Assembly: GCA_902617375.1 (NCBI GenBank)
Contig: CACMWI010000002.1
Span: forward strand, 65,566 to 129,565
Length of the DNA: 64,000 nucleotides
Reading direction: 5' to 3'
From: an uncultured Alphaproteobacteria bacterium
GTDB taxonomy: Bacteria; Pseudomonadota; Alphaproteobacteria; Methylaequorales; Methylaequoraceae
The position numbers were made by a program, and so were the translations under genes. Of the stretch, positions 35,753-47,511 are shown one piece after another. Each line of letters starts with the position of its first letter. Position 1 is the first letter of the stretch. Under the pieces are notes generated by a model. It ran no database searches, was not told the origin of the DNA, and was given only the letters and a program-made list of their open reading frames with translations.

Positions 35753-36658
35753 ATGAAAATTTTAATTTATGGGGTTGGAGGGGTTGGAGGTTTTATTGGA
35801 TCTCATCTTCAAAAAACTGGTTTTGATATTTCGTACATTGCGAGAGGTAAAAGATTTGATTTTTTAAAAAAAAATGGACTTAAATTAAAAAGTCAGTTTG
35901 GTGATAAGAGTATTAAAAAAATTAAAATTTTTAATAGCATACCAAACAAAATTGATTTTGATGTAATTATAAGTACTGTAAAACTTTACGATTTTGACGG
36001 ATTTATTAGAGAAATAAAAAACAAAGGACTTCATGAGACAATTTTATTACCGTTTCAAAATGGCGTGTATTCAGAGCAAAAAATAAGTCAAGAGTTTGGA
36101 GAGGAAAAAACATTTGGAGCTGTTGCGCAAATATCTTCATTCATAAATGAGAACCAATACGTAATTCATAAAGGAAAACTAGCTTCTTTTTTTGTTGGAA
36201 ATATGTCAGATATTGTGAATAAAAAATTAGTTAAGTTTTGCGAAATATCCAAAAATTCAGGACTTGATATACAATATAAATTAAACATCAAAGAAAAAAT
36301 TTGGGAAAAGTTTATTTTCTTATCAGCTTATAGTGGTATTACGACTTTAACTAAGAAATCAATAGGGGAAATTTTTGCATCAACTGCACTTAAGGATAAT
36401 TTTGTAAGTGCAATGATTGAAACTTATAATCTATCAAAGTTTTTTAATGTCAAATTTAAGGTAAACCCAATTGACTTTTGGTTGGAAAAGATAAAAAAAA
36501 TGCCGTTTGACATGACCTCTTCTATGTATCTAGATTATATGAATAATAAGCAGCTTGAGTTAAAATGGTTATCTGGGTTCATTGTAGAATGCTCAAAGAA
36601 ATTTGATAATAAATGTGAAACTCATCAGTCAATTTTAGATGGTATAGTCACTAAATGA
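35753..36658 (+). CDS. panE: 2-dehydropantoate 2-reductase family protein
   Basis: A 301-residue NADPH-dependent ketopantoate reductase-family enzyme (pantothenate pathway). It has the Rossmann motif GVGGVGGFIG, the YIARG turn for NADPH phosphate, LLPFQNGV, and the catalytic lysine region LNIKEKIWEKFIFLSAYSGITTL. The C-terminal domain is intact. Several paralogues of this family exist in bacteria with other 2-keto substrates, so the exact substrate is not certain. The end overlaps convergent trxB by 8 bases. Confidence 0.8.
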   Translation: MKILIYGVGGVGGFIGSHLQKTGFDISYIARGKRFDFLKKNGLKLKSQFGDKSIKKIKIFNSIPNKIDFDVIISTVKLYDFDGFIREIKNKGLHETILLPFQNGVYSEQKISQEFGEEKTFGAVAQISSFINENQYVIHKGKLASFFVGNMSDIVNKKLVKFCEISKNSGLDIQYKLNIKEKIWEKFIFLSAYSGITTLTKKSIGEIFASTALKDNFVSAMIETYNLSKFFNVKFKVNPIDFWLEKIKKMPFDMTSSMYLDYMNNKQLELKWLSGFIVECSKKFDNKCETHQSILDGIVTK

Positions 36659-37589
36659 GATTTTTCTTGGTAAGAAAACTTTCAGCCTCTAAAGCACTCA
36701 TACAACCCATCCCTGCAGCTGTAACGGCTTGCCTGTAGACTTTATCTGTTACATCACCAGCAGCAAAAACTCCATCAACACTTGTTTTTGTAGAATCTGC
36801 ATCTGTAAAAATATAACCTTCATCATCCATCTTTAATTTTTTATGAAAAATTTCTGTAGTTGGACTATGTCCTATTGCTACAAAAAATCCGTCAATATTC
36901 AAAATTTCTTTACTATTTTTCTTAGAATCAAATATTTCAAGTGACGTAATAGCTTTTTTTTCGTTATCTCCTAAAACTTTTTGAACTTCAGAATTCCAAA
37001 TAAATTCAACATTTTTCTTTTCAAATAATCTCTCTTGAAGTATTTTTTCTGCTCTTAATTGATCTCGTCTATGGATAAGTACTACTTTGTTACAGAGATT
37101 TGATAAGAAAAGCGCCTCCTCTACAGCAGTATTACCACCTCCTACAACAGCAACATTTTTATTTTTATAAAAAAATCCATCACATGTAGCACATGCAGAT
37201 ACGCCAAAACCTCTAAATTTTTCTTCGCCCTCAATATTTAGCCATTTCGCTTTTGCGCCAGTAGCTATTATCACTGTATGGGAAGAGAATTTGTCTTTTT
37301 CCGTTTTGACACAATGAATTTTTTTATCAAAATCAACCTCTAAAACATAGTCATTCATAATTCTTGTTCCATAAGCTGCAGCTTGTTTTTTCATTTGTTC
37401 CATTAACCATGGTCCTTGAATAGGATCTTCAAAACCTGGGAAATTCTCAACATCAGTAGTAATTGTTAGTTGTCCACCCGGTTCTAAACCTGATATTAAT
37501 AAAGGGTTGAGACCAGCTCTAGCGGCGTAGATTGCTGCAGTATAACCTGCCGGACCGGATCCAATTATTAAAACTTTTTCTTTGTTCAT
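36651..37589 (-). CDS. trxB: Thioredoxin-disulfide reductase
   Basis: A 312-residue flavoprotein that keeps thioredoxin reduced with NADPH. The FAD motif GSGPAGYTAAIYAARA, redox-active CATC in ACATCDGFFYKN, NADPH motif VVGGGNTAVEEALFLSN, and HRRDQLRAEKILQER are present. The C-terminal FAD signature is GVFAAGDVTDK. It follows greA by 1 base. Confidence 0.97.
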   Translation of the reverse strand: MNKEKVLIIGSGPAGYTAAIYAARAGLNPLLISGLEPGGQLTITTDVENFPGFEDPIQGPWLMEQMKKQAAAYGTRIMNDYVLEVDFDKKIHCVKTEKDKFSSHTVIIATGAKAKWLNIEGEEKFRGFGVSACATCDGFFYKNKNVAVVGGGNTAVEEALFLSNLCNKVVLIHRRDQLRAEKILQERLFEKKNVEFIWNSEVQKVLGDNEKKAITSLEIFDSKKNSKEILNIDGFFVAIGHSPTTEIFHKKLKMDDEGYIFTDADSTKTSVDGVFAAGDVTDKVYRQAVTAAGMGCMSALEAESFLTKKNLI

Positions 37590-37590
37590 T

Positions 37591-38070
37591 TTACTTAAAA
37601 TCTATTGAGTTTATTTGATACTCTTTAAGACCTTTTGGGGTTTGAACTTCAAAAACATCTCTAACTCTCTTATTAATCATAGCTTTGCACAGTGGCGCCG
37701 ATATGGAAATCAAGTTTTGTTCTATATCTGCTTCGTCTGCTCCTACAATTTTATATGTATTTTTTTTGTCCGTTTCCAAGTCTGTAAGTACAACTGTTGC
37801 TCCAAAAGTTACTTTTGAACTATCTAGTTTTGAAGGATCAATCACTTCAGCGCGAGTAATTTTATTTTCTAATTCTACTATTCTGCCCTCTATAAAACTT
37901 TGTCTTTCTCTTGCAGCATGATACTCCGCATTTTCTGATAAATCTCCATGCTCTCTAGCATCTGCAATAGCTTTAATAACATTCGGTCTTTCAGAGTTTT
38001 TTAAATTCTCAAGTTCTTCTCGTAGTTTTTTGAGACCTTCTGCGGTCATTGGAAATTTTTCAATCATCAT
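37591..38070 (-). CDS. greA: Transcription elongation factor GreA
   Basis: A 159-residue GreA that rescues backtracked RNA polymerase by stimulating transcript cleavage. The N-terminal coiled coil ([41 protein letters not shown]) carries the DLSENAEY tip with the acidic residues, and the C-terminal FKBP-like domain follows. Two adjacent ATGs occur at 38070 and 38067. It lies 29 bases downstream of carB, a common arrangement. Confidence 0.97.
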   Translation of the reverse strand: MMIEKFPMTAEGLKKLREELENLKNSERPNVIKAIADAREHGDLSENAEYHAARERQSFIEGRIVELENKITRAEVIDPSKLDSSKVTFGATVVLTDLETDKKNTYKIVGADEADIEQNLISISAPLCKAMINKRVRDVFEVQTPKGLKEYQINSIDFK

Positions 38071-38099
38071 ATAATATTATTACTATTACATATTAAATT

Positions 38100-41000
38100 C
38101 TAGAGATTATACAATTCTTGTATCGATTTAACTGAAATTTCACTATTATTTACAATATTTAATCCAGTAATCGCAATTTTGGCTGCTGAAATAGTTGTGA
38201 AATAGGGTATTTTTTTACTCAGAGCCGTTCTCCTAATTGATAAGCTATCTGCAATAGATTTTGCTCCACTAGTTGTATTTATAATGAGGTGAATTTTATT
38301 TTTTTCTATAAAGTCTACAATATGTGGACTTCCCTCATTCACTTTATTAATTATTTGTACACTAATCGAAAATTTTTCTAGAAATTCGGCAGTGCCTTTT
38401 GTGGCAAAAATTTTAAAATCAATCTTTTCTATAACTTGGCAAAGAAGAAGGATATTTTCTTTATCTTCATCTCTAACTGATATAAATATTGACCCTCTTT
38501 CAGGCAATTTGTTTCCAGCTGCCATTTGCGATTTCAGAAACGCCATCGGGAAATTCTTATCAACTCCCATAACTTCACCAGTTGATTTCATTTCAGGTCC
38601 CAAAATTATGTCTTCTCCGGGAAACCTATCAAATGGAAAAACAGATTCTTTGACTGTTACATAATTTTTATTGTTTTGATTAAGATTAAAAGACTTTATT
38701 TTTTTTCCTAGCATTACTTTTGTTGCAAGCTTTGCTAATGGAATTCCTCTTGATTTACTAATAAAAGGTACTGTTCTACTAGCTCTTGGATTTACCTCAA
38801 TTACATAAACTTTGTCGTCCTTGATGGCATATTGAATATTAATGAAACCTATAATATTCAAAGTTCGTGAGATAAGTTTTGTAGTTTTTTTAATTTCATA
38901 TATGATTTTTGCAGACAAGGTTTGCGGGGGTAACGAACAAGCGGAATCTCCAGAGTGTACACCTGCTTCCTCGATATGTTCTAAGATCCCAGAAATAAAA
39001 ATATCTTTACCATCTGAAATTGCGTCTACATCAATCTCTTTTGCTCCCACAAGAAATTCATCGATCAAAATAGATTTATTATTTATAATGAAATTACTGT
39101 TAAAATAATTATCTAACTCTTCAAAGTTATTTATTATTCTCATTGCTCTTCCACCTAAAACGTAGGACGGTCTAATGACAATTGGAAATTCAATGGATTT
39201 TATTGCTTTCTTAGCTTCTGATAAATTGAAAACGATATCGCTTTTTGGTTGCAAAATTTTTAAATCCTTCATTAATTTAGCAAACCTATCTCTATCTTCA
39301 CATAAATCAATCGATTTAAAAGATGTTCCTAAAATTCTAATCCCTGACTCTACTAATTTTTCTGATAGTTTTAGTGGTGTTTGGCCTCCAAGTTGAACAA
39401 TCACACCAAGTAATTTATTATTAATATTTTCAGCCTGACAAATCGCTAAGACAGATTCTGAATCAAGTGGTTCAAAATAAAGTCTGTCAGAAATATCATA
39501 GTCAGTGGAGACGGTCTCTGGGTTACAGTTAACCATTATCGACTCTATACCAAGTTCTTTAAGCGAAAAAGAAGAATGCACACAGCAATAATCGAACTCT
39601 ATTCCTTGCCCGATTCTATTGGGACCACCACCTAAAATTATGACCTTTTTTCTTTTGGTTACTTGAGTTTCGTCCTCAAATCTACTATTTTCTTCAACAC
39701 AGTTCCAGGAAGAATACATATAAGGAGTTTTGGATTGAAATTCTCCTGAACATGTATCAATATTTCTAAATGAAGTGGAAAGTCTATCTTTTTTTTTTAT
39801 ATTAAAAATCGATTTTTTTGAACATCTAGATATTTGCAAAATTTTTTCATCTGAAAAACCATACTCCTTCGCTTGAAGATATATTTCTTTTGAAATTTTT
39901 TTACTTTTTAGTATTTTTTCATATTCAACCAACTCATAGATTTCTCTAACAAACCAAGGGTCATAACCAGAGGAATCAACAATTTTTTTCAAATCAATTT
40001 TTTTTCTTACACATTCAGCTATTACTAAAAACTTATTTGGTCGATTTTCTTTTAATAATTCTAAAAGTTCGCCCTTACTCTTTTTTTGTATAAAATTATT
40101 TGAATCCAATCCTATTAAATCCGTTTCCAAGCTCCTTATGGCTTTTTGAAAGGATTCTTTGAAATTACGTCCTATTGCCATGCACTCCCCAATTGACTTC
40201 ATCGCTGTGCCTAGTTTTTCCTCTGTCATACTAAATTTTTCAAAAGTAAACCTCGGAATTTTTGTAACTATGTAATCAATTGTAGGTTCAAATGATGCTG
40301 GTGTTGTTTTAGTTATGTCATTTCTTAACTCATCTAAAGAATAACCAACTGCAAGTTTAGCTGCAATCCTGGCAATTGGAAACCCGGTTGCTTTTGATGC
40401 TAATGCTGAAGATCTTGAAACTCTTGGATTCATTTCAATAACAACATTTCTGCCTGTTTTGGGGTTAATTGCAAACTGCACATTTGCACCACCAGTGTCT
40501 ACTCCTATTTCTCTTATAACTTTGATTGAATCATTCCTCATTTTTTGAAACTCTTTGTCAGTCAGGGTTAATGCAGGTGAAATTGTAACTGAGTCTCCAG
40601 TATGTATTCCCATTGGATCAATGTTTTCAATAGAACACACAATGATACAATTGTCCTGATTATCTCTTATTACCTCCATTTCATATTCTTTCCAGCCAAT
40701 AAGTGACTCCTCAATTAAAACTTCATTAATCGGCGACAAATCTATTCCTTTTTTTACAATTTGTATAAATTCTTTTTTATTTAAGGATGTTCCTCCACCA
40801 GAACCTCCTAGAGTAAAAGAAGGTCTTATGATAACGGGAAAAGCCAGGTCTTTTAGAACTTCTATGGCTTGATCTAAACTTTTAACAACAAATCCTTTTG
40901 GAGTATCTAGACCAATTTTAGTCATTGACTTTTTGAAAAGCTCTCTATCCTCTGCTTTCTGGATTACCTTCTGTGTAGCTCCAATTAACTTAACACCATA

Positions 41001-41330
41001 TTTTTTAAGAATTTTTTTATTTTCTAGTTCTATCGATAAATTTAGTGCTGTTTGCCCACCCATTGTTGACAAAAGCGCATCCGGTCTTTCTTTAATAATT
41101 ATCTTTTCTAATATTGAAATGTTTAATGGTTCTATATAAGTCCGATCAGCAAGTTCAGGGTCGGTCATTATTGTTGCTGGATTAGAATTAACTAGAATCA
41201 CATGAAACCCTTCTTCTTTTAGGGCTTTACATGCCTGAGCTCCTGAATAATCGAATTCACATGCTTGGCCAATAACTATTGGCCCCGCTCCGATAATTAA
41301 GATTTTTTTTATATCTTTTCTTTTAGGCAT
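38100..41330 (-). CDS. carB: Carbamoyl-phosphate synthase large subunit
   Basis: A 1076-residue CarB built of two homologous ATP-grasp halves and a C-terminal allosteric domain, making carbamoyl phosphate for arginine and pyrimidines. The first half starts [30 protein letters not shown]; the second half repeats it as [27 protein letters not shown]-grasp signatures [13 protein letters not shown] and [12 protein letters not shown] are both present, as are both [15 protein letters not shown] and [15 protein letters not shown]. The MGS-like C-terminal domain is complete. It overlaps carA by 8 bases. Confidence 0.98.
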   Translation of the reverse strand: MPKRKDIKKILIIGAGPIVIGQACEFDYSGAQACKALKEEGFHVILVNSNPATIMTDPELADRTYIEPLNISILEKIIIKERPDALLSTMGGQTALNLSIELENKKILKKYGVKLIGATQKVIQKAEDRELFKKSMTKIGLDTPKGFVVKSLDQAIEVLKDLAFPVIIRPSFTLGGSGGGTSLNKKEFIQIVKKGIDLSPINEVLIEESLIGWKEYEMEVIRDNQDNCIIVCSIENIDPMGIHTGDSVTISPALTLTDKEFQKMRNDSIKVIREIGVDTGGANVQFAINPKTGRNVVIEMNPRVSRSSALASKATGFPIARIAAKLAVGYSLDELRNDITKTTPASFEPTIDYIVTKIPRFTFEKFSMTEEKLGTAMKSIGECMAIGRNFKESFQKAIRSLETDLIGLDSNNFIQKKSKGELLELLKENRPNKFLVIAECVRKKIDLKKIVDSSGYDPWFVREIYELVEYEKILKSKKISKEIYLQAKEYGFSDEKILQISRCSKKSIFNIKKKDRLSTSFRNIDTCSGEFQSKTPYMYSSWNCVEENSRFEDETQVTKRKKVIILGGGPNRIGQGIEFDYCCVHSSFSLKELGIESIMVNCNPETVSTDYDISDRLYFEPLDSESVLAICQAENINNKLLGVIVQLGGQTPLKLSEKLVESGIRILGTSFKSIDLCEDRDRFAKLMKDLKILQPKSDIVFNLSEAKKAIKSIEFPIVIRPSYVLGGRAMRIINNFEELDNYFNSNFIINNKSILIDEFLVGAKEIDVDAISDGKDIFISGILEHIEEAGVHSGDSACSLPPQTLSAKIIYEIKKTTKLISRTLNIIGFINIQYAIKDDKVYVIEVNPRASRTVPFISKSRGIPLAKLATKVMLGKKIKSFNLNQNNKNYVTVKESVFPFDRFPGEDIILGPEMKSTGEVMGVDKNFPMAFLKSQMAAGNKLPERGSIFISVRDEDKENILLLCQVIEKIDFKIFATKGTAEFLEKFSISVQIINKVNEGSPHIVDFIEKNKIHLIINTTSGAKSIADSLSIRRTALSKKIPYFTTISAAKIAITGLNIVNNSEISVKSIQELYNL

Positions 41331-42465
41331 TTTTTATGAGTTTAAAAAATCGATCAAATAAATATCTGCTATCTTGCGGACCAGGAGAAGATTCCGGATG
41401 GTATTGAACAGAGAAAAAAGGTTTATTCTTTACCTCTATCCCTGCAATTGTGTTGTCAAATAGTGATGTGTGCGTGATACTTAAATCATCGGGAAAAGAT
41501 TTCTTTGAGACTACGAAACCGTGGTTTTGGACAGTAATCTCAACTTTTTTCGTTTTAACATTCTTAATTGGATGGTTTGCTCCACGATGCCCATGGTGCA
41601 TTTTTTCGGTTTTAGCGTTATAAATTAATGAAAGAATTTGGTGTCCAAGACAGATTCCGAAAATAGGTTTGTTAAAATTCTTGATAGAACATAAATTTCC
41701 TTTATTCTTTTTGAAGGTTGCTAAAGGATCTCCAGGACCATTTGAAAGAAACAAGCCTGCTGGTTTCATTTTAATGATCTCTTCTACAGAAAAGTTGTAA
41801 GGAAAAACAAGCACATCATATTTAGAGGAGCTTAGAATATTTAATATATTCTTTTTAATACCAAAGTCTATAACAGCAATAAAATTTTTATGTATTTTAA
41901 AAGATCTTAATTTTTTTTTTTTAAACCACTTGTATATGTATTTCGTTGAGATCTCTGATGCTAAATCTAGATTCTTCATACTAGGAAATTTTATTAATTT
42001 GGCTTTAAGATTTTTCATATTTTCAAAATAAGTATTTTCAGGGAAATGAATTAATGCTTTGCACGCACCTAAATTTCTTATTCTTTTAGTGAGTGCTCTT
42101 GTGTCAATATTTGAAACACATACCTTTTTATTGAGTTTTAACCATTTTTCAAAATCCATTTTAGATCTAAAATTTGAAGCAGCTGATACTGGATTGTTAA
42201 TTATGCAACCTGAGGCATAAATCTTATCACTTTCATAATCTTCAAAATTCGCACCAACTACCCCAATATGTGGAAAAGTAAAGTTAATAATTTGATTGAA
42301 ATAAGATGGATCTGTCAATATTTCTTGATAGCCAGTAATCGAAGTGTTAAAGCAAATTTCACCTAAGAAATCTCCAAAACACCCTGAACCAACACCTAAA
42401 AAATGAGAACCATCATCGAGAAGCAAAACACAATTTTTTCCATTTCTTTTGACACTATTTTTCAT
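41323..42465 (-). CDS. carA: Carbamoyl-phosphate synthase small subunit
   Basis: A 380-residue glutaminase subunit supplying ammonia to CarB. The N-terminal domain has [18 protein letters not shown]; the class I amidotransferase triad is in [10 protein letters not shown] (Cys) and [11 protein letters not shown] (His, Glu). [10 protein letters not shown] and NHGFVV are also typical. It heads the carA-carB-greA-trxB direction and is divergent from yqeY with 74 bases between the starts. Confidence 0.97.
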   Translation of the reverse strand: MKNSVKRNGKNCVLLLDDGSHFLGVGSGCFGDFLGEICFNTSITGYQEILTDPSYFNQIINFTFPHIGVVGANFEDYESDKIYASGCIINNPVSAASNFRSKMDFEKWLKLNKKVCVSNIDTRALTKRIRNLGACKALIHFPENTYFENMKNLKAKLIKFPSMKNLDLASEISTKYIYKWFKKKKLRSFKIHKNFIAVIDFGIKKNILNILSSSKYDVLVFPYNFSVEEIIKMKPAGLFLSNGPGDPLATFKKNKGNLCSIKNFNKPIFGICLGHQILSLIYNAKTEKMHHGHRGANHPIKNVKTKKVEITVQNHGFVVSKKSFPDDLSITHTSLFDNTIAGIEVKNKPFFSVQYHPESSPGPQDSRYLFDRFFKLIKNA

Positions 42466-42539
42466 TTGTTCAATAATATACTTTGATATTATTAAATTCC
42501 AACAATTACGTAGTAATATCGAATATTTATTTGTTAATT

Positions 42540-43004
42540 ATGCAATCATTGAGAGAAAAAATAAAGCTAACTCTTGATCAAAACTTAAAAAGTAGAGATG
42601 AAATAGCTACATCAACTGTAAGATTAATTTTAGCAGCTATCAAAGATCACGACATCCAATATAGAACTAAAAAGAAGGGTGATTCGATATCTGATGAGGA
42701 AATATTAAATCTTCTTTTAAATATGATTAAACAAAGGAAAGAAAGTGTTAAAATTTATTCCGATGCTGGAAGAGACGACTTAAAAAAAAGAGAAGAAAAA
42801 GAAATTGAAATTATAAACTCATTTCTTCCTCTTCAAATCACATCTAATGAACTCGATAAAATTTTAAGTGAAACTATCAAAGAGCACGGATTCAAATCTA
42901 TTAAAGACCTAGGAAAGCTTTTAGGGTTTTTAAAAAGCAAATACCCAGGGCAGTTAGATATGCAGACAGTTGCCAAGAAAGCAAAAACAATCTTCAATGA
43001 TTAA
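42540..43004 (+). CDS. yqeY: GatB/YqeY domain-containing protein
   Basis: A 154-residue YqeY-family protein, similar to the tRNA-binding tail of GatB. It starts at ATG 42540 (MQSLREKIKLTLDQNLKSRD); an upstream in-frame start at 42483 would add a hydrophobic stretch not seen in the family. Features are STVRLILAAIKDHDI, MIKQRKESVKIYSDAGRDDL, IINSFLPLQ and the end KYPGQLDMQTVAKKAK. It lies between carA and dnaG as in many alphaproteobacteria. Exact role unknown, perhaps tRNA-linked. Confidence 0.9.
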   Translation: MQSLREKIKLTLDQNLKSRDEIATSTVRLILAAIKDHDIQYRTKKKGDSISDEEILNLLLNMIKQRKESVKIYSDAGRDDLKKREEKEIEIINSFLPLQITSNELDKILSETIKEHGFKSIKDLGKLLGFLKSKYPGQLDMQTVAKKAKTIFND

Positions 43005-44757
43005 AAATAACAATTCTGTAAATCAATTTTTAAACGAGGTTAATAATAAAGTAAGATTATCCGACTTCATTGGTCAGTTTGTTAATTTAGTGGAAAGAGG
43101 TAATTCATTTGTTGGCAATTGTCCATTTCACAATGAAAAAACTCCTTCATTCAATGTAAATAATGAAAAATCTCTTTTTCATTGTTTCGGCTGCAAAGCT
43201 GGTGGAAATATTATAAATTTCATAAGTAAATATAAAAACTTACAATTTTTAGAATCACTTATATATATATCACAATATTCTGGTATTCCTTACGTTTATG
43301 ATCGGAGAAAAAGTAAATCCAATTCAGAAGCAAAACTTTTAACCAATATTCTTAATATAAGTAATAATTTATTTAAAGAATTGTTAAAAAAGAATTCAAT
43401 TGCCTATGAATACATTAAAGCAAGAGGAGTTATTGATGAGGCTATAAAAACCTTTAACATAGGTTTTGCACCAGATCATAATAATTTATTGAAACATTTA
43501 GAGTTGGAGGGTTTTGGTTTTGATAAAATTAAGAAAACTGATCTTTTAATTAAAAACAACAAAGGAGAATACTTTGGGAGATTTAGCAAACGCATAACTT
43601 TTCCTATACATAATTTCTCAAACGAGATTGTGGGTTTTGGTGCGAGAACTATGCAAAATTCAAAGATTAAATATATAAACTCTCAAGAAAGTTTGGTCTT
43701 CAAAAAGAGTCAATTACTTTATGGTCTCAAAGAAAATTTAGAAAATATAAGGCTGGAAAAAGAAATATTCTTAGTTGAAGGTTATATGGATGTAATTAAA
43801 ATGTATAGTTCTGGAATTAAGAATGCAGTTTCAACGCTTGGAACAACATTATCTGAAATGCAATTAAAAAAAATGTGGTACTATACAGACATTCCTTACG
43901 TTTGTTTTGATGGAGACGACGCAGGACAGAATGCTACAAAGAAAATAGCAGAAAAAGTTCTAAAGTTTTTGGTTCCTGGAAAGTCATTAAGATTTATTTT
44001 AATTCCTGAAAATTTAGACCCCGACTCTTTTCTTAGAAATAATAAAAAGGATGATTTTCTTGCTTTAAAAAACAAAGCTAAAGATCTTTCAGTAATAATA
44101 TGGGAGGGTATAGTCGATTCTGTCAAAAATGACACACCAGAATCTATTGCTTTAATTGATAACAAAATAAATGATATTGTAAAGAAAATTGATGATGTAA
44201 AAGTTTCAAAGGAATATTTTAGATTCTTAAAATCTCAAAAGGAAAGCTTAATATGGGATATCAATAAAATCAAAACTATTTCGCCTCGAAAATCTAATTC
44301 AAATAAAATTATAGAAAATGTAAATGAAAAACTATTTTTAGTAATGATAATTTTTTACAAAAACTACCTTACAGATTACCATGAAGAGATTTTCCAAATA
44401 AAACTATCCAATGGAATCCTCGAAGTGGTCAAAACAGAAGTTCTAAAGAATTATAACGCAGAGTTTAAATATGTTCGTGGAGAGGAATATAAGTATAAAA
44501 GTTTGACTCCAAATTTGTTAAATGAAATTAAAGAACTTTATAGAACTCATACAATTAGTTTAAATGAGGAAGAAAAAAAAGTATTTTTCAGACAGATTCT
44601 TAACAACTTAAGATTACCTAATCTTTTAGAGGAAAGAAAGTTTATTGAAAAACAGATTATTGAATCTTCCGAAAAAATAATATCCGAAAACTTGTTAAAC
44701 AAATATAATAAAATTTCATCCGAAATTAAGAACATACAAAATAAAAGACTTGAATAA
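42997..44757 (+). CDS. dnaG: DNA primase
   Basis: A 586-residue DnaG that makes RNA primers at the replication fork. The N-terminal CHC2 zinc finger is [11 protein letters not shown]...HCFGC (C42, H45, C63, C66). The TOPRIM core has [10 protein letters not shown] (E261) and CFDGDDAGQ (D305, D307). The C-terminal helicase-binding region is present. ATG at 42997 is chosen; an in-frame start at 42970 lies within yqeY and adds nine basic residues. It overlaps yqeY by 8 bases and lies 44 bases before rpoD. Confidence 0.97.
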   Translation: MIKNNNSVNQFLNEVNNKVRLSDFIGQFVNLVERGNSFVGNCPFHNEKTPSFNVNNEKSLFHCFGCKAGGNIINFISKYKNLQFLESLIYISQYSGIPYVYDRRKSKSNSEAKLLTNILNISNNLFKELLKKNSIAYEYIKARGVIDEAIKTFNIGFAPDHNNLLKHLELEGFGFDKIKKTDLLIKNNKGEYFGRFSKRITFPIHNFSNEIVGFGARTMQNSKIKYINSQESLVFKKSQLLYGLKENLENIRLEKEIFLVEGYMDVIKMYSSGIKNAVSTLGTTLSEMQLKKMWYYTDIPYVCFDGDDAGQNATKKIAEKVLKFLVPGKSLRFILIPENLDPDSFLRNNKKDDFLALKNKAKDLSVIIWEGIVDSVKNDTPESIALIDNKINDIVKKIDDVKVSKEYFRFLKSQKESLIWDINKIKTISPRKSNSNKIIENVNEKLFLVMIIFYKNYLTDYHEEIFQIKLSNGILEVVKTEVLKNYNAEFKYVRGEEYKYKSLTPNLLNEIKELYRTHTISLNEEEKKVFFRQILNNLRLPNLLEERKFIEKQIIESSEKIISENLLNKYNKISSEIKNIQNKRLE

Positions 44758-44801
44758 TATTCATCCACAGTTCATGTATTAAGTGTAAAAGAATATTTCT
44801 C

Positions 44802-46751
44802 ATGAACAAAAAACCATCTACCTCGAAGAAAGACGATTTAGAAGAACCATTAATCGATCAGTCTAGCGAAGGTCTTAAAAAATTAATTATGAAGGGTAAG
44901 AAAAAAGGTTTCTTACAGCGCTCTGAATGCGAAAAGGCGCTGGAAAATGAAAAGTTCGACGACAAAGAGGAATTTTATTCAAAAGTCGAAAGCCTTAATA
45001 TTCAAATATACGATGAGGATAATGAAGAAAATTCCAACGAAGAAAACGAAGCAGGAATAGTCGCAACTGAAAAGGATGAGGATAGTGGAAGAACTGACGA
45101 TCCTGTCAGAATGTACTTAAAAGAAATGGGTAATGTTGAGCTCTTGTCTAGAGTTGGAGAAATAGCCATAGCAAAGAGAATAGAGGAGGGTAAAAAGAAA
45201 ACAGCAGACGCTTTTTCAAAAAGTATAATCTCTATGATGTCAATACAGAAATACTTTGAAGATTATGAAGTTGGAGAACGTCAGATAAGGGACTTCATTG
45301 ACCTTGATACCACTTTTAGGTCTGTAAATGGGGAACAAGAAGAATTTGACGCGGATATCCCAATTAAAGAAGAGCGAATTTTCAATAACAATAATGAGGA
45401 TGATGAAGGTGACGAGGAAGAGAAAACAAATGAGGAAGATCAAGAAGATTTTGATTCTGAGGCAACCGACGACAACAATGAATTATCTGACTTGTCAATT
45501 TTGGAAAAAGAAGAAAATCTGAAGCCCCACATTACTTTAAACCTAGAAAAGTTTTCAAAACTATTTAAAAAGTATAAAAAATTAAAAGAAGAATATATCA
45601 ATTTAAGAATTTTAAATAAGAAAATTGATATCAAATTGGAAAAAAAAATTAAATCTGCTGAAAAATCAGTTTCTGAGCAAGTTATGAATATTTTCATAAA
45701 TCAAAATAGAATTGATGATGTAATAGAAACACATAGAATGTATAACATCCAGATTGTTGCTGGAGAAAGAAAATTATCAGATATTGCGTCGAAGCTTAAG
45801 ATATCAAATGATGAGTTTGACAAAGAATATAACAAAAATGGTCAATATAAAAATTGGCTCAGAAATCTAACCAAAAAAAATAATAAAAAATGGGTATCTT
45901 TTGCAAAAAAAGAACTAACCCAAGAAATCATTTCAAAATTTAAAGAGATAATGCTTTCTACGTTGATGACAATTAAAGAAATAAAAGAAATCTCGAATCT
46001 TGCCAATGATGGAGTAATCCAATCAAGTAAGGCAAAAAAGGAAATGATTGAAGCAAACTTAAGATTAGTGATTTCTATAGCAAAAAAATATACTAACAGA
46101 GGGCTCCAATTTCTTGATTTAATTCAAGAGGGGAATATTGGCCTGATGAAGGCAGTAGATAAGTTTGAATATAAAAGAGGTTATAAATTTTCAACTTATG
46201 CAACTTGGTGGATTAGACAAGCAATAACACGATCTATTGCTGACCAAGCTAGAACTATTAGAATTCCTGTTCACATGATCGAAACAATAAGTAAATTAGT
46301 GAGGGTGTCTAGACAAATTCTTAACGAAAACGGAGTAGAACCACAACCAGAAGAACTCGCTTCACGACTAGGGATGCCGTTAGAAAAGGTTAGAAAAGTT
46401 TTAAAAATAGCAAAAGAACCGATAAGCCTAGAAACCCCTGTTGGCGACGAAGATGACAGCCACCTAGGTGATTTTATTGAAGATAAAAACATTAAACTGC
46501 CATTAGACGCTGCAATACAAAATAACCTCAGAGAGGCTACGACTGGTGTTCTTTCCACATTGACACCCAGAGAAGAGAGAGTTTTAAGGATGAGATTTGG
46601 AATTGGTATGAATACAGACCATACTTTAGAGGAGGTTGGTCAACAATTTTCAGTTACAAGAGAAAGAATTAGGCAAATAGAAGCAAAAGGTTTGAGAAAG
46701 CTTAAACATCCAAGTAGATCTAGAAAATTAAGAAGTTTTCTTGATAACTAA
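44802..46751 (+). CDS. rpoD: RNA polymerase primary sigma factor (sigma-70)
   Basis: A 649-residue housekeeping sigma factor. Region 1.1 is at the start, region 1.2 in [19 protein letters not shown], then a long acidic non-conserved region (about residues 180-235, dense in Asp, Glu and Asn). Regions 2.1-2.4 follow ([39 protein letters not shown]), region 3, and region 4.2 ([20 protein letters not shown]). It lies downstream of dnaG, as in the macromolecular synthesis operon, and is followed by a tRNA gene. Confidence 0.98.
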   Translation: MNKKPSTSKKDDLEEPLIDQSSEGLKKLIMKGKKKGFLQRSECEKALENEKFDDKEEFYSKVESLNIQIYDEDNEENSNEENEAGIVATEKDEDSGRTDDPVRMYLKEMGNVELLSRVGEIAIAKRIEEGKKKTADAFSKSIISMMSIQKYFEDYEVGERQIRDFIDLDTTFRSVNGEQEEFDADIPIKEERIFNNNNEDDEGDEEEKTNEEDQEDFDSEATDDNNELSDLSILEKEENLKPHITLNLEKFSKLFKKYKKLKEEYINLRILNKKIDIKLEKKIKSAEKSVSEQVMNIFINQNRIDDVIETHRMYNIQIVAGERKLSDIASKLKISNDEFDKEYNKNGQYKNWLRNLTKKNNKKWVSFAKKELTQEIISKFKEIMLSTLMTIKEIKEISNLANDGVIQSSKAKKEMIEANLRLVISIAKKYTNRGLQFLDLIQEGNIGLMKAVDKFEYKRGYKFSTYATWWIRQAITRSIADQARTIRIPVHMIETISKLVRVSRQILNENGVEPQPEELASRLGMPLEKVRKVLKIAKEPISLETPVGDEDDSHLGDFIEDKNIKLPLDAAIQNNLREATTGVLSTLTPREERVLRMRFGIGMNTDHTLEEVGQQFSVTRERIRQIEAKGLRKLKHPSRSRKLRSFLDN

Positions 46752-46790
46752 AAAATCAAGTAATATCATCATAATAATACTTTAATTTTT

Positions 46791-46867
46791 AGGCCCGTAG
46801 TTCAGTTGGTTAGAACGCACCGCTCATAACGGTGTTGTCGGGGGTTCAAGTCCCTCCGGGCCTACCA
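46791..46867 (+). tRNA. tRNA with CAU anticodon, probably tRNA-Ile2 (otherwise elongator tRNA-Met)
   Basis: A complete 77-base cloverleaf with encoded CCA. The acceptor stem AGGCCCG/CGGGCCT is perfect; the D-arm is GTTC...GAAC; the anticodon stem CACCG/CGGTG holds loop CTCATAA; the T-arm is GGGGG-TTCAAGT-CCCTC. It lacks initiator features (first pair mismatch and GGG/CCC anticodon stem). The A1-U72 pair and AGGCC acceptor resemble isoleucine tRNAs, so the CAU is probably lysidine-modified to read AUA. It lies 39 bases after rpoD. Confidence 0.93.
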
Positions 46868-46914
46868 AATAATTAATTATTGTTATTAAATTCAAATATA
46901 TATATATGAATTAT

Positions 46915-47508
46915 TTAACCTGAAGTTTTTTTCTCCATTGCTTCGATCAATCCAATAACACCTTTAGGGTTGTTTTTGATAACAGACATGAACTCTGCTC
47001 TTTGAGTAACTAACATACTCACGCCATCTATATTGACATCCAGAATTTTAAAATTTTTATTTTTATCTAAATATATCTTCCACATAAATTTAAGAGTAGG
47101 ACCATCTTTATTTAAAACATTCATTTTTACATTATAATAATTGTTTTCTAGTAATGAATCAGTGGCCTTAAAAGTTCCCTCCCACCCTTTAAATTTTGGA
47201 GCGTAAGTATTTACTATATAATCATTGAAACTTTCAATAAACTGTTTTCTCATGTTACTATCTAATCTTTTCCAATACTGACCCAAAACAAAACGAGAAA
47301 TATAATAATTATCAAATGAGTCTAAATAAAGATTTCTAAAGTTAACAATTCTCTCGCTTTCAGATAAGTTAATATTTGAAACTTTTTCAATTACTTGTTT
47401 TCCTAAATTTTCAACAAAAAATTTGCTTTGTTCTATTTTTTCGTCTGAAAAGGATTGGATTGGAATAAAAAAAAGAGCGAAAATTAAAAAGTTTCTAAAA
47501 TAACTCAT
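46915..47508 (-). CDS. mlaC: MlaC-type periplasmic phospholipid carrier
   Basis: A 197-residue MlaC/Ttg2D-family protein carrying phospholipids between outer and inner membrane in retrograde transport. It has a signal peptide (MSYFRNFLIFALFFIPIQSFS) and the family segments YISRFVLGQYWKRLD, FKGWEGTF, and VNIDGVSMLVTQRAEFMSVI. It begins 3 bases after mlaA ends. The ABC part (MlaBDEF) is not in the window. Confidence 0.93.
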   Translation of the reverse strand: MSYFRNFLIFALFFIPIQSFSDEKIEQSKFFVENLGKQVIEKVSNINLSESERIVNFRNLYLDSFDNYYISRFVLGQYWKRLDSNMRKQFIESFNDYIVNTYAPKFKGWEGTFKATDSLLENNYYNVKMNVLNKDGPTLKFMWKIYLDKNKNFKILDVNIDGVSMLVTQRAEFMSVIKNNPKGVIGLIEAMEKKTSG

Positions 47509-47511
47509 AAT

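Noticed and set aside
44758-44801. TTCATCCACA before rpoD, resembling a DnaA box
   Set aside because: It has a mismatch at an important position and stands alone; only the site at 31534 is exact.
46868-46912. Two AT-rich palindromes between the tRNA and mlaC
   Set aside because: Neither is followed by a T run on the relevant strand and neither contains G or C in a useful stem, so I do not call a terminator.
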